Below are positions 1-11,899 of a DNA stretch of 64,000 nt, in pieces. Within the stretch, counting starts at the first letter, position 1; each line of letters starts with the position of its first letter. The notes beneath the pieces were generated by a model that had not been told where the DNA came from, did not search any database, and worked only from the letters and a program-made list of their open reading frames with translations. Origin of the DNA: Paratrimastix pyriformis. Taxonomy: Eukaryota; Preaxostyla; Paratrimastigidae. Location of the stretch: contig JAPMOS010000001.1 of assembly GCA_027972325.1 (NCBI GenBank), forward strand, positions 1,591,821-1,655,820, written 5' to 3'. The position numbers and the translations under genes are program-made.

Positions 1-570
1 TTTTCATGGCCATCATCTATGAAGATGCTTGACGGACGGCGGATTCGGGTTCAGTATGCGCAACAAGAGAGGGGCCCGGCTCTTTTGTCCACACCACACA
101 ATTTGGGAGCCACTCCTGCACCACCGCCTCTGCCGAGTCCAGCGCCCAGTCCGGTGATCAGCCCCTTCCCCCCCAGCCTGCCGAGCCCGTCACCGAGCCT
201 GATCCCCAGCCCACTGCCGAGCCTGCTCGCCAGTAGCAACAGCTCGCCCATCCTGGCGAGGCCACTGCTTCCCAGGGGAGGCAGTTACCCATTTGTCGGC
301 TCGGTCCCCTCGCGGGGCCCGGGCGTGCTGGGCCTGGTCGGGCTGCCCGGCCTGGAGCAACCCCGTCAGTTCCCGGTGGGGCCGGGCCAGCTGCCCCAGT
401 ACATCATGATGCCCTCGTACACGGCCCAAGGCTCGCTGCTCCAGGTCTTGGTGCCCTGCCCCGGCGCCTATATGCCCCCATCACGAGGCCGCCTCACGGA
501 CGGCGGCGACTCCTCCTTCGCGGCCTCGTACCCCGGCCCTGGCCCCACCCTGGACCACCCTCGCCGCTGA
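1..570 (+). CDS. RRM RNA-binding protein, C-terminal part (partial)
   Basis: The open frame enters from the left edge of the window and ends at a stop at 568-570. Its first residues, LDGRRIRVQYAQ, match the last beta strand of an RNA recognition motif, where 'DGR.I.V..A' is typical. The RNP2 and RNP1 strands must lie to the left of the window. An AG at about 23-24 could be a 3' splice site just before this piece. After the RRM comes a low-complexity tail of about 160 residues rich in Pro, Ser, Gly and Leu, with no further domain that I recognise. RNA binding is inferred from the RRM fragment only; the target and role are unknown. Confidence 0.6.
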   Translation, partial: FSWPSSMKMLDGRRIRVQYAQQERGPALLSTPHNLGATPAPPPLPSPAPSPVISPFPPSLPSPSPSLIPSPLPSLLASSNSSPILARPLLPRGGSYPFVGSVPSRGPGVLGLVGLPGLEQPRQFPVGPGQLPQYIMMPSYTAQGSLLQVLVPCPGAYMPPSRGRLTDGGDSSFAASYPGPGPTLDHPRR

Positions 571-1113
571 ACGGCCCGCCCGCCGCTGCAAATGTTGAAA
601 CCTCTCGCGGCGCGTTTGATCAGGCTGTGCACCTGGCCATCCGATTGCCGCCCATCATGCTGTTGATGCTGTTGATGCTGCTGATGGCTGTATGTATTTC
701 TTCTTCCTGCTGCCGGCCCCTCTCTCGATGATGGGGCGCGGCTTGTTTTTTTGGATCTTCTTTGGTGTTTTTGTCTTCTTCGCTGCGCTGCCGGTTTGCC
801 CTGGGTTCCCCCCGCGGCTCGCTTGGGGCCCGTTGCCCGTTGGCTCTGGCTCTCTGTGGGCGCGCCTCCCGGTCGGTCTCCTATTTGCTTCCCCGGGCGT
901 CCGCCCGGCCCCACCCTGGGACCCCCCCCCCGCTTTTGAGTGCGCAATGTTAACACCGATCGCCCCTCGTGGGGTGTCGCATGCAGCACGGGGTTCACCT
1001 CTGAGAAGTACAGCCGGTGGGGTGGGCGATCGGCCCGAGGGAGGGATGGAGGGAGGGAGGGAGGGAGAAAGAGGGATGGGAAGAGAGGAGAGGGCCTGAA
1101 GCGCACGCCAGGG
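571..1113. other. Intergenic between two convergent 3' ends
   Basis: The stretch lies between the stop of the RRM gene (+) and the stop of the next gene (-). It is mostly C/G-rich with a purine-rich patch (GGGA repeats) at about 1036-1095. I see no supported gene here; long open frames exist on both strands but are compositional. Confidence 0.6.
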
Positions 1114-2275
1114 CTACAAGGATTCGGGGCGCAGAAGCGGGTTGGTGTATGCGGGGCTGCGCAGCTGGCCCGGCCGGTGGCTGATGATGGCAACCTGGCC
1201 AGCTCGCTGCGCCCACCGCTTGTATGCGGGCACCGGGTTCGGGTTGGGGTTCGGGTTGGGGTTGGGGTTGGGGTTCGGGTTCGGCACCCCCTGAGCAGCA
1301 TCCGAAGTTGGTGCGGGCCGAGCGGGCTGTGACCGCAGGGAGGGGGTCTCCTCGGACAGGTCGAGTCGGATCGGTTCTTGAGCGCAGTTCTCGCTCGGCT
1401 CGGCCCGACCGGCGGGCGGAGGTGCGGACGTGAGGGTGGCTGAGGGGGGGCGGGCGGGTGGGGATGCCCTCGAGGATGGCCTGCAGCTGGTCGAGCGCGT
1501 CCACCGGGGCCCCGGCTTGGGCCACCATCCGCGCGAGGAGCTCCCGCAGCGGGAGGCCCGAGGCATCGGGGATGTCGCCCAGCACGAGGGGCGCGTTCGA
1601 GGGGGCCGCGCCCCCGATGGCGGGCTGGGCCTGGGCCAGCCGGTAGAGGGTCTGATGGGCGGCCTCCAGGGCCGAGGCGCAGAGGCCCACCACCTCAACG
1701 GCCTCCCGAAGGGCCTCTGCGGGCCGGGGGCAAGGCGGGCCCTCGGCCCACCAGCCCAGGGGCACGGCGCCCAGCAGGGCGTGCAGCGCCGGCTGGCCGG
1801 AGGCATTGGGGGAGACGAGCAGCGTGCAGAGATTCGCATAGGCGGCCGCAACCGAGGTGGCCACCTCGGCCCGCTCCATGGCATGTGCCGGGTCCGAGTC
1901 GAGGACCAGCCGCTCCTCGGCGTCCCCGAACCGGGGCAGCGCCACCAGGGCCCGCACCGCGGCCGGGTGGCACACTCGGAGAACGCTTCCCTCCCCATCG
2001 GTGCTGGCCTGCCACATGGCATAATGTAACGTGTTGTTCAACATCTCATCACGAATTTGAGAAATGGCTCCACTGTGGGCTCGGGTTTGAACATGGATTA
2101 ATTTGAGGATGAGGGCCTCATCGACAGCAAAAGCACTCGCCAAAGATTCACAGTTGACAGGGTTCACGCACCATTTTCCGCAAATCCAAAGTGTGCTCAG
2201 AGAATCGGAAGCGGAGTGGGCAATCACTTCACCACTGTCCTGAGAAAGGATTACGGCCCATCGGTCTGAAGGATT
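1114..2275 (-). CDS. Unrecognised mostly helical protein, 5' end uncertain
   Basis: I do not recognise the family. A continuous minus-strand frame from about 2275 to 1490 has ordinary composition and alpha-helical character (for example ILKLIHVQTRAHSG, followed by Ala/Leu-rich helices), unlike the Pro/Arg-rich shadow frames around it. A short intron may lie near 2120-2160 (donor GTGCGTG). Downstream, the best reading shifts frame across an intron near 1430-1490. It ends in a tail with (PN)n repeats and the final residues LLRPESL at the stop at 1114-1116. No start codon is clear: the only upstream in-frame ATGs lie opposite the LysM exon of the neighbouring + gene, so the start or a first exon is unresolved. 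Confidence 0.4.
1234..1284. repeat. GGGTTS hexanucleotide repeat
   Basis: About eight units of GGGTTC/GGGTTG lie in tandem. On the minus strand they read as a Pro-Asn dipeptide repeat near the C-terminus of the gene above. They look like telomere repeats by eye, but are too few, degenerate and internal. Confidence 0.7.
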
Positions 2276-2286
2276 GCTGAGGAGAA

Positions 2287-3619
2287 ATGGAAGAAAAAGA
2301 GAGAACACCTGAAGCCAAAGGAGTCCCAAAATGCCACCACAGACAGCCGGAGGCCGGTCGACATCGGTCAAACCGTCAACAAGGAAACAGTCGTGCCTGC
2401 CTTGGGATCTCAGATCCTTTGTTTTTCGTCCTGGATCCTCCGCAGTCGCTCGGAAGTCGAGGGCAAGCTGTCCCACAATATGTTGTTCATCAAGTAGATC
2501 GCACAGAGACATGGGCTGGGATCGCACTCAAATACGGGCTTTCTGTTGGTGGTCTGCATTCCAATCTTCTTCTCTGCACTATCTGGGTTTCCTCGACGTC
2601 GTCGTAGACCTAAAGGAGTACAATGGCATTTTTTCTCAGAGTGAACTTGTCCCCACAAGAAAGTTCCTCCTCATCCCCCCCATGGCAGATCGAGGCGCCA
2701 CCACCCAGAAACCCAGCGAGGATGCACTCGCAAGTGCTTTCTGTTACATCACTAATGCCAAAGGAGATGTTGCGCATGCCTTGTTGCGCCTACACAATGG
2801 GGACCTGGACGCGGCCGTCGCTGAGTACCAAAGTGAGTCGGGGGGGCGCCTGTCTCAACCCCCGGCGGCTGGACGAGTTGCTCGTTCCTTTGCGTCCTCG
2901 GGATGGTCTGCCGTCTCCTATTCCCTTTGATTGATGTCGACCCTGGGCATAGCTGCAAGTCGCCCCTGGACACGCCCCTCGAGTGGCTCGAGCCGCCCAT
3001 TCCGCACTCGCTGCTGGTGGCTGAGACCAGGGAGGGGGGCCCCGTCGGGGCCGGGCTCGCAGCGCCCTCTGGCCCGCCATCTTCTCCTCCCCATTCGGCG
3101 GGCTCTCCCGCGCCCCCTCCGCGGACCGGTTCGACGTCCTCCCCGCCGCCGATGGGGTTCCACATCCAAAGGCCCACATCCACCTCCCCCGGGGGCCGCC
3201 GTGCCACCCGGCCGGGAGCCTTCCCGCCTCCCCCACCTCCGCCCAGCGACCCCGTGGCGCCGGTGGCTCCGCAGCCGCAGGCCCTGCCTCCGCTGTCGTT
3301 CTCGTTCGGCACGACCAGCCCGCCCGCCCCAGCCCCAGGGCCCGCCGGCCCGGCCCAACAAGCCGCCGCCCCGATGGGCTCGCCCCACACCCAGCGGCCG
3401 CAGCAGTCGGGCCCCGTCGCGGACCTCCTGCCATTCCTCTCGTCCCCGCCCCCCGTCGCCGCCTCGCTGGCGAGCATACCGCCGCCCGTCGCCGCGGCCG
3501 AGAGCAAGTACGTCCCGCCCCTGATCGAGTTCTTCTCCAACCCCCTGCCTCCGACCGCCCCCGCGGCTGCTCCCCCCGCCGTCCCCCCGGCGACCCAGCA
3601 TCCCTTCCTCACGCTCTGA
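2287..3619 (+). CDS. LysM domain protein with UBA-like segment and Pro-rich tail
   Basis: Three exons join in frame: 2287-2548, 2608-2832 and 3063-3619 (347 aa). The LysM domain is split by the first intron. It runs from YVVHQVDRTETWAGIALKYG across the splice to LVPTRKFLLIPP, as in eukaryotic intracellular LysMD proteins. Directly after it is a segment of about 35 residues containing HNGDLDAAVAEY, which resembles a UBA-like helical bundle of the UBX/FAF type. The rest is Pro/Ala/Ser-rich. The introns are 59 nt (GTGGTC...TAG) and 230 nt (GTGAGT...CAG). There is no signal peptide, so a cytosolic adaptor is likely; I do not know the ligand. The first ATG is the least certain point, since the LysM domain begins only about 50 residues downstream. 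Confidence 0.7.
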
Positions 3620-4042
3620 CCGCCCTCCCCACCCCACCCCACCCCACCCCGCTGTACCTCCAATCACGGGTTGTCTCCTTGGATATCCCCGATGGCACCG
3701 GGTCCCCTTGAGCTCAGCCCACTTGTCCATCCTTTATGACGGCCTCTGTTTCATCCCCTCACCATCCCCCCCCCCCCCCCCCCCCCCCCCCCTTCGCCCG
3801 TCTTCGTTTGGGATTTGGTCGGCCTCGCCGGCCTCTCCCCCTCCCCCTCTCCCATATTTGTGGCCCCCGTCACCATCCCGCCCGTTCCTCGCTCGTTTGT
3901 GATTTCCAACCTGCTTCCGCGCTCCTCGTCCGAACATGGGCGCCTTCGTCTTCGCCCTGATCCAGGGAGCGCGGGGGAGGGGAGGGAGGGAGGGAGGGAG
4001 GGAGGGAGGAGAGGGGGGGTAGCACGCGGGGTGGACGCGGAG
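3620..4042. other. Intergenic, convergent 3' ends, with poly-C tract
   Basis: This lies between the LysM gene stop (+) and the stop of the next gene (-). It holds a run of 27 C at 3766-3792 and GGGA repeats at about 3980-4012. No gene is supported. Confidence 0.6.
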
Positions 4043-4801
4043 TCAGCGCCTCCTGCTCCTCGAAGGGCCCGACTTGCCCTTCGGTCGGGCCCGCCGGCCC
4101 CCTTCCTCGCCCTCGGTGCCGCTGGATGCGGTGCTGGTGGCGCTGGTGGTGGTGGAGTCGTCCTCGCCGGGGGCGGGGCTGCTCGGGGAGCTTGGCGACG
4201 AGGTGGGCGACGAGGGGGACGCGGCCGCGGTGTGTCTGCTCGGCTCGCCGCTCCGGGACGGCCTCTTCCTGTGGGGGTGCCCCTGCCCCGGATGGGCCTC
4301 CGGGGGCGCGGGGCCGAGGGCCGCCCCGGGGTGGGCCCGCTCGAAGTCCACCTCGGCCTGCACCCGGGCCAGCAGCGCCTCCACCGGGTCGCACTCGGCC
4401 CCGCCGCTCGGGGTCGGCAGCCATGCAGCCCCCAGGGCGCAGGTATTGGGGGGCTGGGGCGGGGCGGGTTGCCAGTTGGCGGGGCGGGCCGGGGTCAGGT
4501 CCGCCAGACGGGCGGCCAGCTCGGCCTCCCCCACGGGGCGCCCCTCGGGGCGCAGGGCCCCCAGCCGCGCGTTCAGCTCGCCTTCGCTGAGAGGTGCGCC
4601 AACGGCTGGCCGCAAGGCCTGCATCCGAGCCGCGAGTTGCTCGGCGGTGAGGATCGGTGCGCTGGGTGGCGAGATCAATTCGAGTCGATTCATCAACTGA
4701 CGCTCATCTTCAGCCGCCGAACATCGTGGGGTCGGTGCCGAGGCTTTTTGTGTTGATCGCCCTGCAAGCCTTTGAAACCTTTCCAGAAGGGGGTCTGCCA
4801 T
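4043..4801 (-). CDS. Intronless 252-aa protein, ANCHR-like candidate
   Basis: A single open exon begins MADPLLERFQRLAG at an ATG at 4799-4801 and ends in an Arg-rich tail. It holds a repeated leucine pattern (LAARMQAL, LNARLGALRPEG, LAARLADLTP) followed by DPVEALLARVQAEVDFERA. This acidic-leucine pattern resembles the MIT-interacting and repeat region of ANCHR/ZFYVE19, the abscission checkpoint regulator that binds VPS4. No FYVE zinc finger is present, so the similarity is limited to short motifs. The C-terminal 80 residues are Ser/Thr-rich and then basic. It lies 217 bp downstream of EDC4 on the same strand. It could equally be an unrelated coiled protein with degenerate leucine repeats. Confidence 0.45.
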   Translation of the reverse strand: MADPLLERFQRLAGRSTQKASAPTPRCSAAEDERQLMNRLELISPPSAPILTAEQLAARMQALRPAVGAPLSEGELNARLGALRPEGRPVGEAELAARLADLTPARPANWQPAPPQPPNTCALGAAWLPTPSGGAECDPVEALLARVQAEVDFERAHPGAALGPAPPEAHPGQGHPHRKRPSRSGEPSRHTAAASPSSPTSSPSSPSSPAPGEDDSTTTSATSTASSGTEGEEGGRRARPKGKSGPSRSRRR

Positions 4802-5018
4802 CTCTTCGCAGTTGCCGAGAAGCTTCCCCTTGGGGAGGGTGCGGCTTCTTGGCGGCAATTCTCAGAACGCAGCTCCTCAATCTCCTACAAACACCCCCAA
4901 ATTCCTACGCCCACGCCATTCCTCCGTTCCTTAGAAATGTCCGCGCACCATCTTTTCGACATATACATTAGTAAAAAAACAAACGCTTTGATCCAGTTAC
5001 GATTGTCCCTCGAGCCGT

Positions 5019-5953
5019 TTAGCGAGCTGGAGAGGCGTTGGGGGACATGCCCACCTGGGGGAGGCGGCTCGCCGCGATGATGTCGACAACCCGGGCCTCC
5101 TGCGATTGGGGCAGCACCCCCTGGAGCCCCATCCGGACCTGCGGCAGGTGGCGAGGCGACAGGCAGGTGGCGAGGCGACAGGCAGGTGGCGATGAGACCC
5201 CCGATGGCGCCGTCCCCCCCTCCCCCCTTCCCCCCGCCTCAGAGGGAGGCTCAGTGGCGGCGGGGCCTGCACCGACCTGGGCGATGATGCCGGGGACGTG
5301 GGCCGCGATGGTGGGGTGGTTGGGGTCGAAGTTCATCAGGATGGTCTTGGCCCACTCCAACCTGGATGCGATGGGGGAGCCCGGGGATGGGGGCCGATGA
5401 GCGACTGCCAAAGGGGGGGCGGGGGGACGGACTTGAGGGGCAGGTCCTCCTTGGAGATGTGCAGGGCCGTGGCCAGCTGCTGGAGGAGGACCAGGTGGAT
5501 GCGGGACGAGAGCCGGCCCACCATCTGGTCGGCCCGGGGGCAGGCCTTCAGCAGGCCCATGGTCACCACCAGGTCGGCGGCCTCGAGGGCCTTGGTGAAG
5601 GCCTCCTCGACCCGCCCCTGGCCGAGCATGGCCCGGACCCCGTCCACGATGGTGGCAGGGTCGGCCGGGCTCCCGCTGCCCCCGCTGCCTCCTGCGGGCT
5701 GCTGCTCGGGGCCCGCGGCGCTCCTGCGGTGCTCCCGGCGGCCGTGGCTCTCGGGGCGGCGGGCCGGGGCGGGGGCCGTGACGGCCTGCAGGTCGGCCAT
5801 GCTCAGGGCCGCCTGGCCACCCGCAGCACCGGGGCCGCCGTGGCCACCATGGGCGCGGCCGGCGGGCCGGGGGGCGGGCTGGGCCTGCAGGGAGACCTCG
5901 ACATCGCTCAGGCTCACCTCCCCGTTGGAGGGGGCACCCGCAAAGGGCGTGGC

Positions 5954-5984
<31 letters not shown>

Positions 5985-7220
5985 AGGGCGGAGATGAGTG
6001 CGGCCAGATTGGGGATGGGGGCCGCCGTCGTGGCCGGGGCGGGGGCCGGGGGGCCGGGGGGCGGGGCCGCGGCGGCCGGCCGGAGGGCGCTGATAAGGGT
6101 GGCCAGGGCGTCTTCGACCATGGGCTGGGGCTGCGGGGCCGCCGGGGCCCGGACAGCCATGGTGGCGGGGGGCGGCAGCGAGCGGAGCGGGTCCATGGGG
6201 GCCGGCCCGGGCATGGGCAGGGCCAGCGAGGCCGGGGCCAGGGGCGGCGTGTAGACGGGCATGGGCGCGGCCGGGGCGACGGGCACGGGGGCCATCATGG
6301 GCGTCGCGGCCCGGAACTCTGCGCCCGCGCAGGCGGGGGATGGGCATGGGGATGAGAAGCACGGGGATGGGCGTGGTGAGACGGGGATGCCAACGGGTCT
6401 GAGACCAGCCGCACGGGCGTGTGGCCGAGGGCGGTCGGCAGGCGGGCGGTCAGGGGCGCACGGACCAGGGTAAGCGCGAGGGGCGGCAGGCGACTGGGCG
6501 AGGGCCTGCTGGACGGTCTGCTGGAGGGTCTGCAGGGCCGACTGGAGCTGCCCCTGAGTCGCCCGCTGGTGCCGAGATGGCAGGGAAGGGAGGGTCAGGG
6601 AGAGACGCCGACAGGGGGTGGATGAGTGGGGGCCATGGACGCCCACTGGGAGGGGCGGGGCGGGGCGGGGGCGGACGGACCACCTCGTCGCGGAGCTGGC
6701 CCAGGCCCAGCGCCCAGTCGGGCGAGGCGGCCGTGTGCCGGTCGAGGGCATCGTGGGTGGCCTTCTGGGCGGCCAGCAGTGCCTGCATCTCCTGCCGGCC
6801 CGCCAGCTCCTGCCGGAGGGCCGCCACATCCTGGCGGAGGGACTCGCGCAGGGCGGCCGGGTCGAGGGCGCCGCGGATGGCCGCGGCCACGTCCTCGATG
6901 GCCCGGGCGGCCCGGCCCGACTGCTGGGCAGCCTCCTTGACCTGGGCGTGGACATCGCCCAGGGCCGCCTGCATCTGGGCCCGCATCTGGGCCACCTGGT
7001 CGCGCACCTCCTGGCTCAGGGCCGCCAGCTGGGCCCGTTGCTCGTCCTGCTGGGCCCGCAGAGCCTCCCGGTGGCTCTGGAAGAGGGCCGCCGAGCTGTC
7101 GGCCAGGCCCTTCTGCTGGGCGGCCAGCTGGGCCCGGGTCGCCTCCAGCACCCGGTCCGCCAGCGGCCGTACGAGCTCACCCACCCGGCCGCTGGGCACC
7201 CAGGCCCAGTCGGGGTGAGG

Positions 7221-7268
<48 letters not shown>

Positions 7269-10200
7269 GAGAACATGGCGGGGTGAGGCGGGAGGGCCGA
7301 GACGGGCAGCAGACCTGAGGGTGGCGGCCAGGCTGCGGGTGGGGTCCTCGACGAGCGCCTTGGTCAGCTGGGCCGTGCAGGGCCCCCACCCGGTCGAGGC
7401 CCTCCTGGACGGGGTGCCCAGCTGGCGGCGGAGGGCCTCGCCGAGGGACTCCTCCACCTGGCCCAGCATCGGCCCCAGGGCGGCCTGCAGGCCGGGCAGC
7501 TGCCGCCGGGCGAAAACCAAAAAAACGTCGAACCGTGAGCCAAGACAAGCGAAAAGGCAGCCGCCCAGGACGGGGGGGGGGGGGGGGGGCCAGGAGGCTG
7601 GCCGGGCCGGAGCGGACCAGGACGCTCTTGAACTGGTCGCCGAAGGATGCCGGGACCAGGGTCCGCAGCAGGTTGCCCAGGGCGTCGCTGACGACCTTGG
7701 GCCGGCCGGGGGCGGGCTGGCCCAGGAGCAGGTTCTGCAGGGTGTCGCCCAGGGACTTCTTCTCGGTCTGGCGGGCCTGGTCCAGGTGGCGGGTCAGCGG
7801 CCCAAGCACAGCTGCCGCAACGTCGGCCGGCTGCAGGGGCGGGGGTGCGGCGACCGCGGGGGCGGGCGGCGGGACGGCATCCCGGACGGCGGCCCGGATC
7901 AGGGCCCCGAGCACGCTCCCGGCCGCGCCATCGGCCATGAGGGGCTGCTGGGCGGCGGGGCCGAGGAGGGCCCCCCGGACCGCCTCCACCAGGCGCGCCT
8001 CCAGTTCGGCCGCCCCCAGAGGCGTCGAGACCGGGCCAAGCAGGGGCACGGGGCCCGCGAAGGCGGGCATGGGCACCGCCATCACGGCCGGCGGGGCCAG
8101 GGACTCCGCTGCGGGAGCCCCCAAGAGCGCCGACGGGACCAGCAGCCCGGCTGCGGGTGCGGGCGCCGCCAGTCCGGCAAGTCGCTCGGCCGGGGCGGCC
8201 GGGGCCACGGGGGGAACAACACCAGCCGGCATGGGGACGGGGACGGGGACGGGGACGGGGACGGTGGGCAAGAGTGGCCCGGATGCCGGGGCCGCTGGGG
8301 GCTCCACTGGGAGCGCGGCAACGGGCGCGGGCAGCTCGCTGGGGCGTTGCGGGAAGATGGAGAGCCCCGTCTGGGGCTGGACCTTAGCCGGGGCCGGGGC
8401 CGGGGCCGGGGCGGGGGACTCTGCACGGGGCGACTCGGCTGCCGAGAAGGGCGACGGGGGGACATGAGCCGCGATGGGGGCCGCCGGAAGCAGGGGCGCC
8501 GAAGGCGCAGCTGCCGCAGCCGGGGCTGGGGCCTGGGTCGAGGGGGCGCCGACCGCTGCTGCCGGCTTGGGGGCCAGCTGAGGGGACGCGGGCGGGAGCG
8601 CCTCGTGCGGCGGCGGGGCAGACGCCGCGGGGGCGGTGGTGGGCGGTGGTGGCGGGGGCGGCGGTGGTGGTGGCGGGGGTGCTGGGGCGCTGGGTGAGGG
8701 CCTGGCTCGGGGCTCGGGCAGGACCTCGGCCCGGGGGGACTCGTCGGCCATGGCGGCCATGTTCATGTTCATGTTGGCCGCCTCGTCCACCCCGACGGGC
8801 GTCAGCGAGCGAGGCGTGATCCCGGAGATGTCCGACAGCGGGGCAGGCTCCGAGAGGGCGCTTGCGGGCGGCGGCGAGCCCGCCTGCTCTTGTTGGGCCG
8901 CCTGCTGCTGCTGTTGCTGTGGGGGCGGAGGCTGCGGCTGCTGTTCCTCGTCGCCATGCTTTTCTTCACCGTCAGGTTTTCCCTGCTGCGGCTGCTGTTC
9001 GGCCGCGAGGTGCGCCTCGGCGCCAGCGGGGGCGGTCTCAGGGGGGCCCGCGGGGCGGGGGCCGTCGAGGGACAGGTCGACGGGCTGGTCGGGCGGGGCG
9101 GGCGGCGAGAAGGACCCCGACGGAGAGTGGGGCGTTTCGGGGACCGAGGGCAGCTCGGGCCGGGGCGGCAGCATGGGAGACGCGCTCCGTGGGGGCGGTG
9201 GTGGTGGTGGCGGGGGAGGCGGCGGTGGCGGGGGAGGCGGCGGCGGAGGGGGCGCAGCGGAAGCTGCAGGGGCCGCGTCATGGCGGGGCGAAGCTGCCCG
9301 CTGGGGGGAGGGCCCACGCTGGGGGGAGGGCTGCCGCACGGCCGACTCGGTGGGCTGTGGCGCCTCGGCCGGGGGATGGGGGGCTGGGGGGGTGGCAGGG
9401 GTGCGGCAGGAGATGCTGATCCGGGAGCTGCCCGGGGAGGGCGGCCGGCCGCCCACCTGGGGCGAAGTGCCCCTCCGCGAGGCCGATGAGGGCCGGGCGG
9501 GGGCGGGCGGGTTGGTGGCCACGGGGAAGCTGCGCAGGGGCACGTGGAAGTTCTGCACGCTCTTGCTCTGCACCGCGTACAGCTCCAGCAGCACCATCGG
9601 GGAGCCTGTCCCGGCCGGTGGCCCAGCGAGTCAGCGAGATGGGCAGCAGCGAGGGCGGGACGGACCGTCGTTCGAGGTGGCCACGGGGCTGTGCTGGGGC
9701 GAACACAGGGGCACCATCGAGAGGACGGGCAGGTTGAGCGAGTGGTTGGCAGCAAGCGACAGGAAGTAATCTGCCCAGTCGGTGGATCGGTGGGTCGGTC
9801 GGTGGGTCGGCCGATGTAGGGGATGCGAAGGAGCGTCAGTCCGAATGAGGGCGGGGCGGGGGCTGTGGGGCGTGTGGGCTGTGGGGGCATGGGGGCCACG
9901 GACCGCGGGTGAGCTGGAGGACCGAGAGGACCGGCTCGCCATGGGCGACGAGGGCCGTGAAGGTGGCCATGTCGAAGACGGCCCGGTGGGGGCGCGCGCT
10001 GCCGCCGCCCGGGAGGGCGAGGCTGTGGCGCTCAGTCCAGGGGTGGAAGCAGGTCGGGTCATCCTGAGGGCTGTCGCTGTCCGTGTGCACCTCCCAGAGG
10101 GTCACCTGGGTGCCGGCCAGGGTCAGGGCCAGCACCATGGGGCGCGCGTCGGCTACGGGGCGACAAGCTACGGGGCGACAAGAGGGGGTGAGCGGGCCAC

Positions 10201-11250
10201 CACGGCCGACAGGGCAGACCACGCACGGGCGGAGGGGCGAAGAGGAACACATTGCGGATGGGCTCGCCACCGCAGGGCGAGAAGGAGTGAACCATCTGAG
10301 TGGGCTGGGCCACTTGCTGCTGCATGGTGCCTGCCGGCGGAAGGAAGGGCGGAAGGGTGGAGAAGGGCGCAACGGGGATGAGGCAGGGAACGGGGGCAGA
10401 ACGAGGCGGAGGGGTCGAGGCAGATGCGAGCAGACTCGATCCGTCGACGAGTGGGGCGGCGGTGTACGGTGTTCGGTACACCTCGACCGTGCCGTTCTCC
10501 AGGGAGACCACCAGGTAGTGGCCGCAGGGGCTGTAGGCTAGATCCAGGACCGTCTGCTCTCGGGTGGGCCCGACCACGGTCATCCGGCCCGTCGGATCGG
10601 GGTCGCTGCGCACATCTGTCGTGCTCCCCGTGGGGCCCGTGGTGACCAGCAGCAGGTTCCACTCGTAGACGGCCCCCCCGATGGCCGTCGCGACCAAGTG
10701 GCGGAACGGCTGGGCGGGGTTCCACGCAATACGCTGCGCGTTTGTGGCGCAGGCAGCCTCGGGATGCCGCCAATGGAACTGGATGGCCGAGCTAATCGGG
10801 GTTCAGTTGGATGGGGGAAGGGAGACTCATTCCAGACGAAATTGTCCTCGGCTCGGGAGAATCTGGGGGGGCGTCTGGCTCAAGGCACAGCAGGCGCACA
10901 ATGAAAGAACTGTCCTGCGCGGTACTCGCAAGAAGGGAACATTTACTGAAAAAGAAATCAGTCGACAACCGAAAGGCTGACAAGACCCAAGGATGTGGGG
11001 CGAAAATTGAAGGTCCAAAACGGGAAGGGTGTGACCACGGAGCAGGGTGTTTGTTGGGAAGTGGTGAGAAATTGTTCGAATCAGCCCGTCTAACAGGAGG
11101 ATAAGATGAGGTGCTGGGATCGGAGGGACGCTTCAAACTTTTGACAGCATAACAAATAAAAGATTCATTTACAGCTATAATTGAGCCCACAAGTGGGGCC
11201 GCCTCGAAAGGAAAGAGGGAAATCGGATCCGCCCGCAGCGCTTCGGCCAT
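5019..11250 (-). CDS. EDC4: Enhancer of mRNA decapping 4 (Ge-1/EDC4)
   Basis: EDC4 scaffolds the DCP2-DCP1 decapping complex in P-bodies. The start MAEALRADPISLF lies at 11250. Exons resolved by hand are 11139-11250, 10987-11089, 10838-10945 and one starting at 10791, with introns of 49, 41 and 46 nt. They join into the N-terminal WD40 region: IIAVNESFICYAVK, TLLRGHTLPVLDLQFSP and LLASTAQDSSFIVRLL, later WEVHTDSD and LLELYAVQSKSVQNFHVPL, the characteristic Ge-1 segment. A long Pro/Ala/Ser-rich linker with proline and glutamine runs occupies about 9500-7300. Next come a coiled coil (about 7200-6700) and the conserved alpha-helical C-terminal domain (LGQGRVEEAFTKALEAADL, LLQQLATALHISKEDL, RLEWAKTILMNFDPNHP). 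The stop is at 5019-5021. Internal intron borders in the linker are not all resolved. Confidence 0.9.
7222..7266. repeat. 45-nt poly-G run (poly-C on the EDC4 sense strand)
   Basis: This is an uninterrupted G run on the + strand. On the EDC4 sense strand it is poly-C and lies about 30 nt upstream of the likely 3' splice site CCCAG before the exon reading SGRVGELV. A second, 18-nt run lies near 7571-7588. Confidence 0.85.
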
Positions 11251-11899
11251 CTTTCCCCTGGTCCTAGCCATCACGACGGCATTCGTCCTGCAGCAAAGCA
11301 GATCCGGCGGAGTTGTCACACCGGATATGAACAGTAGACCCAACAAGCTGCCGAATGAACCGGGCATGGCTATTCGGGAAGGGCTCGATGAGGGTGCTTT
11401 CGCATGGAGCCCTCCATCCAGTCAACTCCTTCGGCTTTCCGAAAGTTGACAGCCCGTCTAAACAGCGCACAGTTTATTTTCAATGACGTCAGTACTTGTC
11501 TCGACGATTTTTGGGGCCACCATTCCCCGGAAGATGTTATTTCGTTGGCCCTGTCTCCCAGTTTATGCATCGAGAGACCATTTGCACCGAGACTTGCTGC
11601 TGCATATTTTAGCATCTGCAACGTTGTCAGAGATCTCTTCAGTCTCACAAAACCCTGCCCACATCGCGCATTCAAGGTCGGTAACCAGGGACCGAACTGT
11701 TGGTCCAGACCATCGGAACCAATAGGGACCGACTTTATGCCGTTTAGTAAAACTTTTCTGGCGAATTTGACACTTTTGAGCTTTTGGGGAACATGTGCAT
11801 CGAATAGGGAAAGCGCACTGACTCCGCTGTGGTTCCGCAAAAGTGAAAAGGAGGAGAAGGCCATAGAAAACAACAAGCAAGGAGAAGGGGTTGATCAAA
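11251..11899. other. Intergenic upstream of EDC4
   Basis: This is lower-GC sequence between the EDC4 start codon (-) and the stop of the next minus-strand gene. It should hold the EDC4 promoter. Open frames of about 170 codons exist on both strands, but neither resembles a known family nor has support. Confidence 0.5.

Noticed and set aside
1234-1284. Telomere-like GGGTTS repeats
   Set aside because: Only about eight degenerate units lie in the middle of a gene; they encode a Pro-Asn repeat on the minus strand.
2030-2527. Extending the minus-strand gene at 1114-2275 through the LysM exon to a Met near 2510
   Set aside because: That stretch is antisense to the LysM-coding exon, which has clear homology. 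Both cannot easily be coding.
7177-9597. A separate Pro/Ala-rich 806-residue protein
   Set aside because: Its start LLELYAVQSKSVQNF is the end of the EDC4 WD40 region, so it is the internal linker exon of EDC4, not a separate gene.
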